In this document: positions 53,922 through 62,852 of the stretch, piece by piece | How the letters are laid out: the number at the start of each line of letters is the position of its first letter | Numbering within the stretch: position 1 is the first letter of the stretch | Origin: a bacterium 210917-SL.2.15 | Lineage (GTDB): Bacteria > Bacillota > Clostridia > Oscillospirales > Oscillospiraceae | Direction of reading: 5' to 3' | Length of the DNA: 64,000 bases | Assembly: GCA_020555605.1 (NCBI GenBank) | Contig: JAJCJC010000011.1 | Coordinates: 12,833-76,832, forward strand | Translations under genes and position numbers: made by a program | The notes under the pieces: generated by a model | Told to the model about the DNA's origin: nothing | Database searches by the model: none | Seen by the model: only the letters and a program-made list of their open reading frames with translations

Positions 53922-54449
53922 TCAGCGCAGATAGTCGGTTTTAATTTTATCCGTAGTGAGCGCCCGCATATGCCCTGTTTCGGCGCAATACCCTACAGCC
54001 AGGGCCGAGGCGGGGAAAAAGGCCTCTGGGATCTTCAACTCCCGCTGCAGCGCTTCATCCTGCTGCAGCGCCCGGATGCATCCCAGCAGATACACGCTGC
54101 CCAGGCCCAGATCCGTGGCGGCCAGATGCATGTTTTCCACGATACAGGCAGCGTTGCAGTAAGCCGCATCCTGCTTGCTGTCCCGGGATACCGACACCAG
54201 GATCACCGTGGGCGCGCCATACGTGGGGCGCAGAGACGGATTGCCCATGAAGGCTGCGCCGCACCGGTCCAACTTTTCCAGCAGCGCCGCGCTCTGGATC
54301 ACACTCAGGCGCACGTTCTGGTATTCGCCCATCCCCACCGGGGCGGTGTTGGCGGCTTTGAGGATTTCGTCACGCTTTTCATTCAAAATCTGCTGGGGAA
54401 GATACGCCCGGCAGGATTGCCGGCGGCTCATTGCATCCATGACTTCCAT
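53922..54449 (-). CDS. Nitroreductase-family FMN protein
   Basis: A 175-residue flavin oxidoreductase: MSRRQSCRAYLPQQI (FMN phosphate site), KAANTAPVGMGEYQNVRLSV, MHLAATDLGLGSVYLLGC and FFPASALAVGY are in family order. It reduces nitro-aromatic or quinone-like compounds with NAD(P)H; the natural substrate is unknown. The ATG at 54449 follows CAGGAGG. A longer frame upstream lacks a site. It is upstream of the DUF805 gene and divergent from ileS. Confidence 0.9.
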   Translation of the reverse strand: MEVMDAMSRRQSCRAYLPQQILNEKRDEILKAANTAPVGMGEYQNVRLSVIQSAALLEKLDRCGAAFMGNPSLRPTYGAPTVILVSVSRDSKQDAAYCNAACIVENMHLAATDLGLGSVYLLGCIRALQQDEALQRELKIPEAFFPASALAVGYCAETGHMRALTTDKIKTDYLR

Positions 54450-54589
54450 AAAAACGACCTCCTGTTCGCTTGTGCTTTCGCTGGCAGCGACCATACACTG
54501 CATACATTTGTATTATAGCATATATTTCCTTGCTCCACACAAAAAGAATTGGACTTTTTGTCTTTGGCTGGACAGATATGCCTTTTTCC

Positions 54590-54618
54590 TTGACAAGTCA
54601 CCCTTTTTTGTGGATACT
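54590..54618 (+). promoter_or_regulatory. ileS promoter
   Basis: TTGACA (54590-54595), 17 bp, GATACT (54613-54618). The leader is about 60 bases, too short for a T-box riboswitch. Confidence 0.7.
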
Positions 54619-54687
54619 ATATAAGTTAAAGTGTCTATTTTCACAGGGGCCGCCGAACCCCTCGGACAACGATAGGAGGAAACACCC

Positions 54688-57522
54688 ATGGCGATGGATT
54701 ACAACAAGACCATCAACCTGCCGCAGACCGATTTTCCCATGCGCGCAGGCCTGCCCAAGCGCGAGCCGGAAATGCTTGCGCAGTGGAAAAAGATCGACGT
54801 TTACAAGGCCCTTCTGAAAAAGAACGAAGGCAAGCCGCGGTTTTCCCTGCATGACGGCCCCCCCTTCTCCAACGGCGCGCTGCATATGGGCCACGCGCTG
54901 AACAAGGCCATTAAGGACTTTATCACCCGCAGTTATGCCATGCGGGGCTATTACACGCCCTATATCCCCGGCTGGGACAACCACGGCATGCCTATCGAGA
55001 GCGCCATCATCAAAAAGAACAAGCTCAACCGCAAAGAAATGAGCGTGCCTGACTTCCGGAACGCCTGCCAGGAATTTGCCCAGCACTATATCGACGTGCA
55101 GATGGAAGGCTTCCAGCGCATGGGCGTCATCGGCGACTGGGAACATCCTTATAAAACCATGAATCCCTCTTTTGAAGCCGAAGAAGTGAAGATTTTCGGC
55201 GAGATGTACAAAAAGGGCTACATTTACAAGGGCAAAAAGCCCGTTTACTGGTGCTATACCGACGAGACCGCCCTGGCCGAGGCCGAGATTGAATACCAGG
55301 ACGATCCCTGTACCACCATCTTTGTCAAATTCCCCATCAAAGACGATCTGGGCAAGCTGGGCCAGTACTGCGACCTCTCCAAGCTCTTCTTTGTGATCTG
55401 GACCACCACCCCCTGGACCCTGCCCGGCAACCGAGCCATCTGCCTGAACGCAGCCTATGATTATGTCTTGATGCAGGTGCCTTCCGGCGAGGTGTATATC
55501 GTGGCCGAGGGCCTCTCCGATGCCGTATGCAAAGCCGCGGGCATCGAGAGCCATACCGTTCTCGCCACCCTCAAGGGCAGCGAATTCGAGCTGATGACCG
55601 CCCGGCATCCCCTGCTGGAGAACGTGGAGTCCGTAGTGCTCAACGGCGACCATGTGACGCTGGACGCCGGTTCCGGCTGTGTCCACACCGCCCCGGGCTT
55701 CGGTGCCGACGACTTTTTCATCTGCCAGAGCTATGACCGCACTGGAAAAACCCACATCGGCGTGCCTGTGCCGGTCAATGAGCGCGGCGTGATGACCGAT
55801 GAGGTCTTCGACGGCGTGCATATCTCCAAGTCCAACGAAGTGATCCTGCCCAAGCTGCGCGAGGTCGGCGCGCTGCTGGCCAGCGAAGATATCACCCACT
55901 CCTATCCTCACTGCTGGCGCTGCAAACATCCGATCATTTTCCGCGCCACGCCCCAGTGGTTCTGCTCGGTAGACGCCTTCAAGGACGCGGCCGTGGCCGC
56001 CTGCGACAATATCCGCTGGGTGCCTGAATGGGGCAAAGACCGCATGATCTCCATGATCCGCGAGCGCGCGGACTGGTGCATCTCCCGCCAGCGCAAGTGG
56101 GGCCTGCCCATTCCGGTGTTCTACTGCTCCGATTGCGGAAAGCCTGTCTGCACCGACGAGACCATTGCCGCCGTGTCCGCCCTGTTTGCCGCCGAAGGCT
56201 CCAACGCCTGGTTCAAAAAGGATGCCATGGAGATCCTGCCCGAAGGCTTCGCCTGCCCCCACTGCGGCGGCACGGCCTTCACCAAGGAGGAGGACACGTT
56301 GGACGGATGGTTCGACTCCGGCTCCTCTCACTTCGCCTCCATGCAGCGCGATCAGGGCTTCTGGCCTGCCGATATGTATCTGGAAGGTCTCGACCAGTAC
56401 CGCGGCTGGTTCCAGTCCAGCCTACTCACCGCCGTGGGCGCCCTGGGTAAGGGTGCGCCGTTCAAGGAATGCCTGACCCACGGCTGGACGGTGGACGGCG
56501 AGGGCCGCGCCATGCACAAATCCCTGGGTAACGGCGTGGACCCCAACGAGATCATGAACAAATACGGCGCGGACATTCTGCGCCTGTGGGCCGGCAGCGC
56601 CGATTACCATGTGGACGTGCGCTGCTCCGACGCTATCTTCAAGCAGCTCTCCCAGAACTATTTGAAGTTCCGCAACACGGCCCGTTATTGCCTGGGAAAT
56701 CTGGACGGCTTCGACCCCGACCGCGACTGCGTGACCCCGGCGGAGATGCTGGAGCTGGACAAGTGGGTTCTCACCCGCCTCAACAGCCTGATCGAAACCG
56801 TGTTCAAGGCCTATGACAACTATGAATTCCATGTGGTCTCTCACGCCGTCAACGACTTCTGCGTGGTGGAACTGTCCAACTTCTATCTCGACATCATCAA
56901 GGACCGCCTGTACTGCGAGGAGAAAAACGGCCTGGCGCGCCGCAGCGCCCAGACGGCCCTGTTCCTGATCCTGGACACCATGACCAAGCTTTTCGCGCCG
57001 ATCCTGGCGTTCACCTGCGACGAAATCTGGCGCTCCATGCCCCACCGCTCCGCCGACGATGCGCGCAATGTGCTGTTCAACGAGATGAACCAGCCCTTCG
57101 CGGACTATGCGCTCAACGACGCTGCCATGCATCGCTGGAGTGTGCTGATGCTGCTGCGCGACAGCGTGAACGCGGCGCTGGAAACCGCCCGCAATGAGAA
57201 AAAGATCGGCAAGAGCCTGGAGGCCCATGTGATGCTGGTGACGGAAAAAGCCGCCGCTGAAAGCAATCTGGCCGAAACTCAGAACGCTTTTGCCGACCAG
57301 TGGGCGGATCTGTTCATTGTGTCCGATGTAGAGGTGTGCGAGGACGCCGTCCTGTATGCTCAGGCCGCAGACACTGCCCTGGAGGGCGTGCGTGTACTGG
57401 TGAGCGAAGCCAAGGGCGAAAAGTGCCCCCGCTGCTGGAAGCACAGCACCCGCTCCGACAGCGAAACGGAACTGTGCCCCCGCTGCGCCGCTGTGGTAGC
57501 CAAACTCACCGTCGAAGCATAA
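54688..57522 (+). CDS. ileS: Isoleucyl-tRNA synthetase
   Basis: Charges tRNA-Ile and edits valine. The 944-residue class I enzyme has HMGH (66-69) for HIGH, the editing domain (about 190-390, WTTTPWTLPGNRAICL), and AMHKSLGN in the KMSKS place, a variant I associate with Clostridia. The end holds a zinc motif CPRCWKHS...CPRC for tRNA binding. The ATG follows TAGGAGG. A bacterial-type enzyme, with no T-box leader although clostridial ileS genes often have one. A long hairpin follows. Confidence 0.97.
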   Translation: MAMDYNKTINLPQTDFPMRAGLPKREPEMLAQWKKIDVYKALLKKNEGKPRFSLHDGPPFSNGALHMGHALNKAIKDFITRSYAMRGYYTPYIPGWDNHGMPIESAIIKKNKLNRKEMSVPDFRNACQEFAQHYIDVQMEGFQRMGVIGDWEHPYKTMNPSFEAEEVKIFGEMYKKGYIYKGKKPVYWCYTDETALAEAEIEYQDDPCTTIFVKFPIKDDLGKLGQYCDLSKLFFVIWTTTPWTLPGNRAICLNAAYDYVLMQVPSGEVYIVAEGLSDAVCKAAGIESHTVLATLKGSEFELMTARHPLLENVESVVLNGDHVTLDAGSGCVHTAPGFGADDFFICQSYDRTGKTHIGVPVPVNERGVMTDEVFDGVHISKSNEVILPKLREVGALLASEDITHSYPHCWRCKHPIIFRATPQWFCSVDAFKDAAVAACDNIRWVPEWGKDRMISMIRERADWCISRQRKWGLPIPVFYCSDCGKPVCTDETIAAVSALFAAEGSNAWFKKDAMEILPEGFACPHCGGTAFTKEEDTLDGWFDSGSSHFASMQRDQGFWPADMYLEGLDQYRGWFQSSLLTAVGALGKGAPFKECLTHGWTVDGEGRAMHKSLGNGVDPNEIMNKYGADILRLWAGSADYHVDVRCSDAIFKQLSQNYLKFRNTARYCLGNLDGFDPDRDCVTPAEMLELDKWVLTRLNSLIETVFKAYDNYEFHVVSHAVNDFCVVELSNFYLDIIKDRLYCEEKNGLARRSAQTALFLILDTMTKLFAPILAFTCDEIWRSMPHRSADDARNVLFNEMNQPFADYALNDAAMHRWSVLMLLRDSVNAALETARNEKKIGKSLEAHVMLVTEKAAAESNLAETQNAFADQWADLFIVSDVEVCEDAVLYAQAADTALEGVRVLVSEAKGEKCPRCWKHSTRSDSETELCPRCAAVVAKLTVEA

Positions 57523-57532
57523 CAAGAAAACC

Positions 57533-57571
57533 CACGGTGGGGCGCAGGAAGCTTTCCTGCGCCCCACCGTG
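57533..57571. repeat. Perfect 18-bp stem-loop after ileS
   Basis: CACGGTGGGGCGCAGGAA (57533-57550) pairs exactly with 57554-57571 around GCT. No T run follows, so it is not a standard terminator. It may protect or process the ileS mRNA. Confidence 0.7.
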
Positions 57572-57619
57572 TCCGCAACGGCAATGCCCGCAGCACCCTG
57601 TACGAAAGGAAATACAAGA

Positions 57620-58339
57620 ATGAAGTACAGCCGTGTGAAAACCGGACAGGGCCTTTTATGGAGCCTTTTGGGCATACTGCTGTATGTCCTGGCCCACAGT
57701 ATCCCGGAATGGGACGCCCCGTACGCCGCACCGGGCCGCCTGGAGCTGTCGCTCACCCTGGCAGGACTGGCCCTGCTGCTAGCGGGGGCAGTGCGATCCT
57801 ATCGTGCCAGCGGTGCCGGAGCCTTTGCCGTAGGCGGCGTATGCGCCGTCGGTGCGCTGCTGCTCCAGTGCCTGCAATGGGGCCTCTATTGGCATATTCT
57901 GCTGCCGCCGCCCCTCCTGCCCATCGTTTTGGGCGCGGCAGGCGCGCTGTTTTTCTGCAGCGCAGCAGGTTATCTGGCCGCAGCCTCTGTCCTGCGGATC
58001 AGCTGTGCCCCGCGCCTGGCGCGCATCCAATGGCTCATTCCGATCCTGGCCGCGCTGTATCTTCTGTCGATCCTACTGGAAATCGTATGGATACTTAGTA
58101 CCCCACCGAACGGAAGCCATGATGTTGTCTTCGGCACTTCCAGCGCCCTGCTCGTCCCGGTGATCCACCTGGCCAACTGGTTGGCCCAGGTTATCCAGAG
58201 CCAGGCCTTGCCCCGCTTTGCCTTGGTGCCGCTGTGCCTGACCGCCGTAATCTGTCTTGCCCCGGCGTGGCAGTATCTGCGCCGTATTCGGGAAACCGAC
58301 CCGGACAAATTGGAAGAAATGAGGAAGCGTCTGCAATGA
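57620..58339 (+). CDS. Integral membrane protein of unknown function
   Basis: A 239-residue protein with about six membrane helices, short loops, and a charged C-terminal tail (RRIRETDPDKLEEMRKRLQ). I do not recognise a family. The start follows AAAGGAAAT. It is translated into lspA by a four-base ATGA overlap and so belongs to the lspA-rluD unit; a role beside lipoprotein processing or in the envelope is only guilt by neighbourhood. Confidence 0.75.
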   Translation: MKYSRVKTGQGLLWSLLGILLYVLAHSIPEWDAPYAAPGRLELSLTLAGLALLLAGAVRSYRASGAGAFAVGGVCAVGALLLQCLQWGLYWHILLPPPLLPIVLGAAGALFFCSAAGYLAAASVLRISCAPRLARIQWLIPILAALYLLSILLEIVWILSTPPNGSHDVVFGTSSALLVPVIHLANWLAQVIQSQALPRFALVPLCLTAVICLAPAWQYLRRIRETDPDKLEEMRKRLQ

Positions 58340-58839
58340 TTCGTTGTATTCTTGCCATCTGCAGCCTGATCGCCGCCGACCAGGCCGTGAAATGGTATAC
58401 GGTATCCCATCTGGCCCTGGGCGAAACCGCACCGCTGCTGCCGGGCCTGGTGGAGCTGCTGCGCGTGCACAACTACGGCGCGGCCTGGTCCAGCTTTTCC
58501 GGCATGCGCTGGCTGCTCATCGTGATCACCGCCGCGGTGATGGCAGTGTTGGCCGTGCTGCTCCTGCGCCGCATGGTCCGCCATCCTCTGGGCGTGACGG
58601 CTCTGGTGCTGATTCTGGGTGGCGGCGTAGGCAATCTGATCGACCGGATCCGCCTGGGCTATGTGGTGGACATGTTCCACTTCCAGTTCTGGCCCTCCTA
58701 CCCTGTGTTCAACGTGGCGGACACCTTTGTGGTGGCGGGCGTGATCCTGTTCCTGCTGTACTATTTGTTCCTGTATGAAAAGACGGACGGTAAAAAAGCC
58801 CGGAGTAAACCGGATGACAGGAAAGGTGCGCAGGATTGA
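58336..58839 (+). CDS. lspA: Lipoprotein signal peptidase (signal peptidase II)
   Basis: Cuts the signal peptide from prolipoproteins after lipid attachment. A 167-residue, four-helix aspartic protease: AADQAVKWY at the start, NYGAAWSSF, and the two catalytic Asp in RLGYVVDMF and FNVADTFV. It overlaps the upstream membrane protein gene by four bases and the rluD start by one base (TGATG). The lspA-rluD order is conserved in Firmicutes. Confidence 0.96.
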   Translation: MIRCILAICSLIAADQAVKWYTVSHLALGETAPLLPGLVELLRVHNYGAAWSSFSGMRWLLIVITAAVMAVLAVLLLRRMVRHPLGVTALVLILGGGVGNLIDRIRLGYVVDMFHFQFWPSYPVFNVADTFVVAGVILFLLYYLFLYEKTDGKKARSKPDDRKGAQD

Positions 58840-59756
58840 TGGAACCGCTCCTTCTTACCCCCGCACCGGAGGATGCGGGCACGCGTATTGACCGCTTCCT
58901 CGCATCTCATCTGGACGGCGTGACCCGCTCCGCCGCGCAGAAATTGCTGGAGGGCGGAGCCGTGCTGATCAACGGCAAAGCTGTGGCCAAAAACTATAAA
59001 TTGACAGGCAGGGAAACCCTGTCCGTCACGCTGCCGGAAGCAGAAGAGGCCGATCTCGTACCCCAGGACATTCCCTTGGATGTGGTGTATGAGGACGCGG
59101 ATGTGATTGTAGTCAACAAGCCTTCGGGCCTGGTGGTGCATCCTGCCCCCGGCCACAGCGACGGGACGCTGGTCAACGCCCTGCTCTACCACTGCGGAGA
59201 CAGCCTGTCCGGCGTCGGCGGGGAAAAACGGCCCGGTATCGTTCACCGTATCGACCGGGATACCTCAGGACTCATCATCGCCGCCAAAAACGACGCGGCC
59301 CACCTGTTTCTCTCCGCCCAGCTGGCCGACCACACCCTCTCTCGCACGTATGAAGCTATCTGCGCCGGGAATTTCCGCGATGACGTGGGCACGGTGGATG
59401 CCCCCATCGGCCGCAGCCGCGCCGACCGCAAAAAAATGGCGGTGGCACCCGACGGCCGCCGGGCCGTGACCCACTGGGAAGTGCTGGAACGTTTCAACTC
59501 CTGGACGCATTTGCGCTGCCGCCTGGAAACGGGCCGTACCCATCAGATCCGCGTGCACATGGCCCACATTGGCCACCCGATTCTCGGCGACACGGTGTAC
59601 GGCGCGAAAAAGCCCGTCCCGGGGCTGACCGGCCAGTGCCTCCACGCCGTGGGGCTGACGTTTCTCCACCCACGCACAAAAGCCCCGGTGACCCTCTCTT
59701 GCCCCCTGCCTCCGGAATTTGAGTCCATGCTGCAAACGCTGCGCCGGCGAACCTGA
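58839..59756 (+). CDS. rluD: RluD-family 23S rRNA pseudouridine synthase
   Basis: A 305-residue enzyme: an N-terminal S4 RNA-binding domain (RIDRFLASHLDGVTRSAAQKL) and the catalytic domain with Asp in HRIDRDTSGLI. RluD modifies helix 69 of 23S rRNA; the exact sites for this protein are inferred from the family. The ATG at 58839 overlaps the lspA stop. A hairpin of 20 perfect base pairs follows. Confidence 0.94.
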   Translation: MEPLLLTPAPEDAGTRIDRFLASHLDGVTRSAAQKLLEGGAVLINGKAVAKNYKLTGRETLSVTLPEAEEADLVPQDIPLDVVYEDADVIVVNKPSGLVVHPAPGHSDGTLVNALLYHCGDSLSGVGGEKRPGIVHRIDRDTSGLIIAAKNDAAHLFLSAQLADHTLSRTYEAICAGNFRDDVGTVDAPIGRSRADRKKMAVAPDGRRAVTHWEVLERFNSWTHLRCRLETGRTHQIRVHMAHIGHPILGDTVYGAKKPVPGLTGQCLHAVGLTFLHPRTKAPVTLSCPLPPEFESMLQTLRRRT

Positions 59757-59790
59757 GGGGCACGCGGGCCGTACGCTGCCCCCGAAGAAA

Positions 59791-59836
59791 CAGACAAGCC
59801 CCCGGCTGCCTAAAAAGGCAGCCGGGGGCTTGTCTG
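59791..59836. terminator. 20-bp perfect stem after rluD
   Basis: Arms 59791-59810 and 59817-59836 are exact complements around TAAAAA. The T tract is poor on both strands, but stem strength suggests it ends both rluD and the convergent pseudogene transcript. Confidence 0.65.
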
Positions 59837-59860
59837 CTGCAGATTGCGCAGCCGCGGTTT

Positions 59861-60722
59861 TTATTTAGATTCCTTCAGGGTATTCGCTTCCGGCTCCGCC
59901 CATTTCTGCACGCAGCGGATCAGGGGAACATGCCGGTTGGTGAAGGACACAATCCTGCCCACCAGAAGGGCCGATACCACAGTCCCCGCCCCCAGGCCCC
60001 GCAGGCCATGGAAAAAAGAAAGGACAAGGCCAGCGCAACGAGTACCAGCGTCAGATCAAAATAGACCTTAACGCAGCCGAATTCCCGTCCGCGCACTTGG
60101 GCGATGGCCCGCACAATGCCCTCGCCCGGCACGACAATAACATTGGGCGCCAACTCAATGGCCAGCCCCACAGCCAGAATCACGCAGCCCAGCAACAGTC
60201 CCGCCGTTTTCAGGAGCAGGCTCTCAGGCGTATACCACCGCAGCGCCGCCATGCTTACGCCGATGGCTACGCTGAAGATCAGTGTCAGAGGAGTCTGCAG
60301 AAACTGCACGGGATGGAAGTGCTTCCTCAAAAGCAGCAGTTCCAGAACCACAAAGACCATATTCATCCGGAAGGTGGCCGTCCCAAAACTCACATGCTCA
60401 AAGCGCAGGCTGAGCACATAGGGAATGCTGGAAATCTGTGAAGTGCGCAAAGCGGATTTTGTCATCAGCGCAATACCGAAGGAATTGACGGCCAGCCCCT
60501 GCCGCTCCATTTTGCCCAGCAGGCCCGTGACAGTGGATTTATCCAAAGAACAGCGCCGGCCGATCTCCCGGGGCCATCCCCGTCCCGCTCCCACAGACAT
60601 TCCAGGATTTTGGGCTGCCCAGGCAGCAGGCTCAGCCCGGCGGAAGCCGTCTTCTGCGCCAGCAGACGACTGCTGTTGTTAAAACAGCGTATCAGCAGAA
60701 AATAAATCTCGTTGTTCAGCAT
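59861..60722 (-). pseudogene. MarR regulator and YczE-like membrane protein, decayed and fused
   Basis: The segment begins as a MarR regulator (MLNNEIYFLLIRCFNNSSRL; LPGQPKILECLWERDG), shifts frame near 60568 and resumes as REIGRRCSLDKSTVTGLLGKM. Directly after RQGLA the text becomes a YczE/YitT-like membrane protein (VNSFGIALMTKSALRTSQIS), lacking both the MarR wing and the YczE N-terminus. A second frameshift near 60000 is needed to reach the natural end (GTVVSALLVGRIVSFTNRH to a TAA at 59861). So two genes of a MarR-YczE operon were joined by a deletion and then decayed. A promoter (60765-60793) and ribosome site remain. Confidence 0.85.
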
Positions 60723-60764
60723 GATACGGCCCCTCCAAACAAGTTTGCTTCCAAACCATTTTCG

Positions 60765-60793
60765 ATATATCTCTGCGGCTGCGCGTTTGTCAA
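60765..60793 (-). promoter_or_regulatory. Promoter ahead of the MarR-YczE fossil
   Basis: Minus strand TTGACA (60788-60793), 17 bp, ATATAT (60765-60770), about 40 bases before the old MarR start. Confidence 0.6.
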
Positions 60794-60804
60794 GGACACA
60801 ATGC

Positions 60805-60832
60805 GAAAAAATGGCCGCCCCAAGGGGCGGCC
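60805..60832 (-). terminator. Terminator after the noc-like gene
   Basis: GGCCGCCCC pairs with GGGGCGGCC around a two-base centre, and six T follow on the minus strand. Confidence 0.8.
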
Positions 60833-60900
60833 GCTGGTCAGGATCCTTCATATGTACGCTTTCTGTACCCACTAGGAGGACGGCACTCCTGGCCCGCTCC

Positions 60901-61728
60901 TCAGGCGGTGGGCACCGTTTTGTTTTTGGGAATGCGGATGGTCAGGGTGATAGCGTCCTCCGTTTCTTCCCGGCCGCATTTGGCATCTACCCCGGCACGG
61001 CGCATCACATCCATGCTGTGGTTGATGGAGTTGAGGAACAGCCGCACATCCTTGATGATAAAGCTGGGCCGCCGGGATTTGGACTTGGGCTGGGCCGCCT
61101 GCAGCAGGGATTCGATGTATTCCTCGGTCTGGGCCACATTCATGCTGCGCCGGGTGATCACTTCCAGCGCCGCCGTGCGGGCTTCCTCTCCTTCCAGGCG
61201 CAGCAGCGCCCGGGCGTGGCGTTCGGTAAGTCCGCGCTCCAGCAGCTGCTGCGCGCACTCCGGCGAGAGTTTGAGCAGCCGCAGCTTGTTGGCCACCGCC
61301 GATTGGGAGCGTCCCAGCTTTTCCGCCACCTGCTCCTGAGACAGCCCATAGGCTGCGATCAGCTTCTGCAGCGCCGCCGCTTCTTCCATGTAATTCAGAT
61401 CCCGGCGCTGGATATTTTCAATGAGGGCCAGCAGCGCCGCATCCTCCTCGCCTACGGCGCTCACCAGGCAGGGCACTTCCTTGAGTCCCGCCAGGCGGGC
61501 CGCCCGCAGGCGGCGCTCTCCGGCCACCAGCTCAAAGCCCCCGCTGCTGCGGCGGCGCACCGTCAGGGGCTGCAGCACGCCATAGCGCCGGATGCTGCCA
61601 GCCAGCTCGGCGAGGGCGGCCTCATCGAAGTGGACGCGGGGCTGGGCACGGTTTGGAACGATCTGGGTCACCGGCAGGTAAAACACCCGGTCGGATTCGT
61701 AATTCTTTTTGCCCCTGAGCAGCTGCAT
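60901..61728 (-). CDS. ParB/Noc-family DNA-binding protein
   Basis: A 275-residue ParB-type CTPase clamp. The N-terminal domain carries QPRVHFDEAALAELAGSI and the CTP-binding GERRLRAARLAG. The helix-turn-helix is YGLSQEQVAEKLGRSQSAVANKLRLLKLS, and a C-terminal dimer part ends ITLTIRIPKNKT. The length and tail look closer to Noc (nucleoid occlusion, which keeps division away from DNA) than to Spo0J, but the two are hard to separate without parS/NBS sites. The ATG at 61728 follows AAAAGGAGG. No parA or gidB neighbour. A good terminator follows. Confidence 0.85.
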   Translation of the reverse strand: MQLLRGKKNYESDRVFYLPVTQIVPNRAQPRVHFDEAALAELAGSIRRYGVLQPLTVRRRSSGGFELVAGERRLRAARLAGLKEVPCLVSAVGEEDAALLALIENIQRRDLNYMEEAAALQKLIAAYGLSQEQVAEKLGRSQSAVANKLRLLKLSPECAQQLLERGLTERHARALLRLEGEEARTAALEVITRRSMNVAQTEEYIESLLQAAQPKSKSRRPSFIIKDVRLFLNSINHSMDVMRRAGVDAKCGREETEDAITLTIRIPKNKTVPTA

Positions 61729-61852
61729 GGGCAAAACCTCCTTTTCCCGTTCTTTTCCCTCATCATAGGACAAGCGCAGCGCAAAGGGCGGCGAATACCG
61801 CCGGAGCGGAAAATTTTTCCGCCGGCAAAGGCGGAAAAAAGGGGACCTTCCA

Positions 61853-61881
61853 TTTACAAATGTGCAAAAATTGGATACAAT
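61853..61881 (+). promoter_or_regulatory. Promoter of the HAD gene at 61937
   Basis: TTTACA (61853-61858), 17 bp, TACAAT (61876-61881), about 55 bases before the start. Confidence 0.65.
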
Positions 61882-61936
61882 AAAACCACTGCTCCTCCCG
61901 CGTCGGAGGACAAATGAATTTGATTGGAGAACCGCT

Positions 61937-62647
61937 ATGCTTGACACCATCCTGTTCGATCTGGACGGTACCCTCCTCCCCATGGAGCAGGATGCCTTTA
62001 TCCACGCTTATGTAAAGCAGCTCTGCACGCGCTATGTGCCCTGCGGCTTTGATAAGGACGATATCGTCCGCGCCCTTTGGGCCGGCACTGCCGCCATGGT
62101 GCAAAACGACGGCACTTGCACCAATGAAGAGCGCTTTTGGACCGTATTTGACCAGCTGCCCGGCGGCAGCGGCGTCATCCGCGACAGTGTGGAGGAATTC
62201 TACACCGGTCCCTTTGACACAGTACGTGAGATCGTTTCCCCCACGCCTCTGTCCCGCCAAATTGTGGACACGCTGCGCCAGAAAGGCTACACCCTGGCTC
62301 TGGCCACCAACCCGCTTTTCCCTCCCCAAGGCGTGCGCACCCGCCTGGCCTGGGTAAATCTCACGCCGGAGGATTTCTCCCTGGTGACCACCTATGACAA
62401 CTCCACCTTCTGCAAGCCCTTCCCCGGTTACTATCAGGAAATCCTGCAGAAGCTGGGCAAAAAAGCGGAGCAGTGCCGCATGGTGGGAAACAATCCGTTG
62501 GACGATATGTCTGCCCAGGCGCTGGGGCTGGACGTGTATTTCGTCACCGACCACATCGAAAACGAAAAAAATCTGCCCACCGATCTGTATCCTCAGGGCA
62601 CTCTGGCGGACGTGCTGGCCTGGAGCCAAGCTCTGCCAGCGCTGTGA
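61937..62647 (+). CDS. HAD-superfamily hydrolase
   Basis: A 236-residue HAD phosphatase-like protein: motif 1 FDLDGTLLPME, motif 2 LATNP, and the Lys and acidic motifs in CKPFPGYYQEIL and VGNNPLDDMSAQALG. The helical cap (about 20-110) puts it in subfamily I. The substrate is unknown. The ATG at 61937 lies seven bases after GGAG. It is divergent from the noc-like gene and closed by a terminator. Confidence 0.88.
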   Translation: MLDTILFDLDGTLLPMEQDAFIHAYVKQLCTRYVPCGFDKDDIVRALWAGTAAMVQNDGTCTNEERFWTVFDQLPGGSGVIRDSVEEFYTGPFDTVREIVSPTPLSRQIVDTLRQKGYTLALATNPLFPPQGVRTRLAWVNLTPEDFSLVTTYDNSTFCKPFPGYYQEILQKLGKKAEQCRMVGNNPLDDMSAQALGLDVYFVTDHIENEKNLPTDLYPQGTLADVLAWSQALPAL

Positions 62648-62681
62648 TCGGCGCGGCCGGCCGCTGCCCTGTTCCATGCCC

Positions 62682-62722
62682 AAAAAAGGAACGGTCCCCC
62701 ACACTGGGACCGTTCCTTTTTT
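62682..62722. terminator. Bidirectional terminator after the HAD gene
   Basis: AAAAAAGGAACGGTCCC pairs with its complement around seven bases. A and T runs on both sides serve this gene and the minus-strand loader gene. Confidence 0.88.
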
Positions 62723-62852
62723 CTCAAATCCCGCTGCGCCTGCGGCATAGGAAATACACCGCCGCCGCCAGCAACATGGCCGTGGACTGGCTCACCGAGC
62801 ACATGATACCATAGCCGCCCGCACTCCTTCCGCCGGCCCGGCGGGTTTCTGT

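Noticed and set aside
54504..54687. T-box leader before ileS
   Set aside because: The leader after the promoter is only about 60 bases and lacks the T-box sequence.
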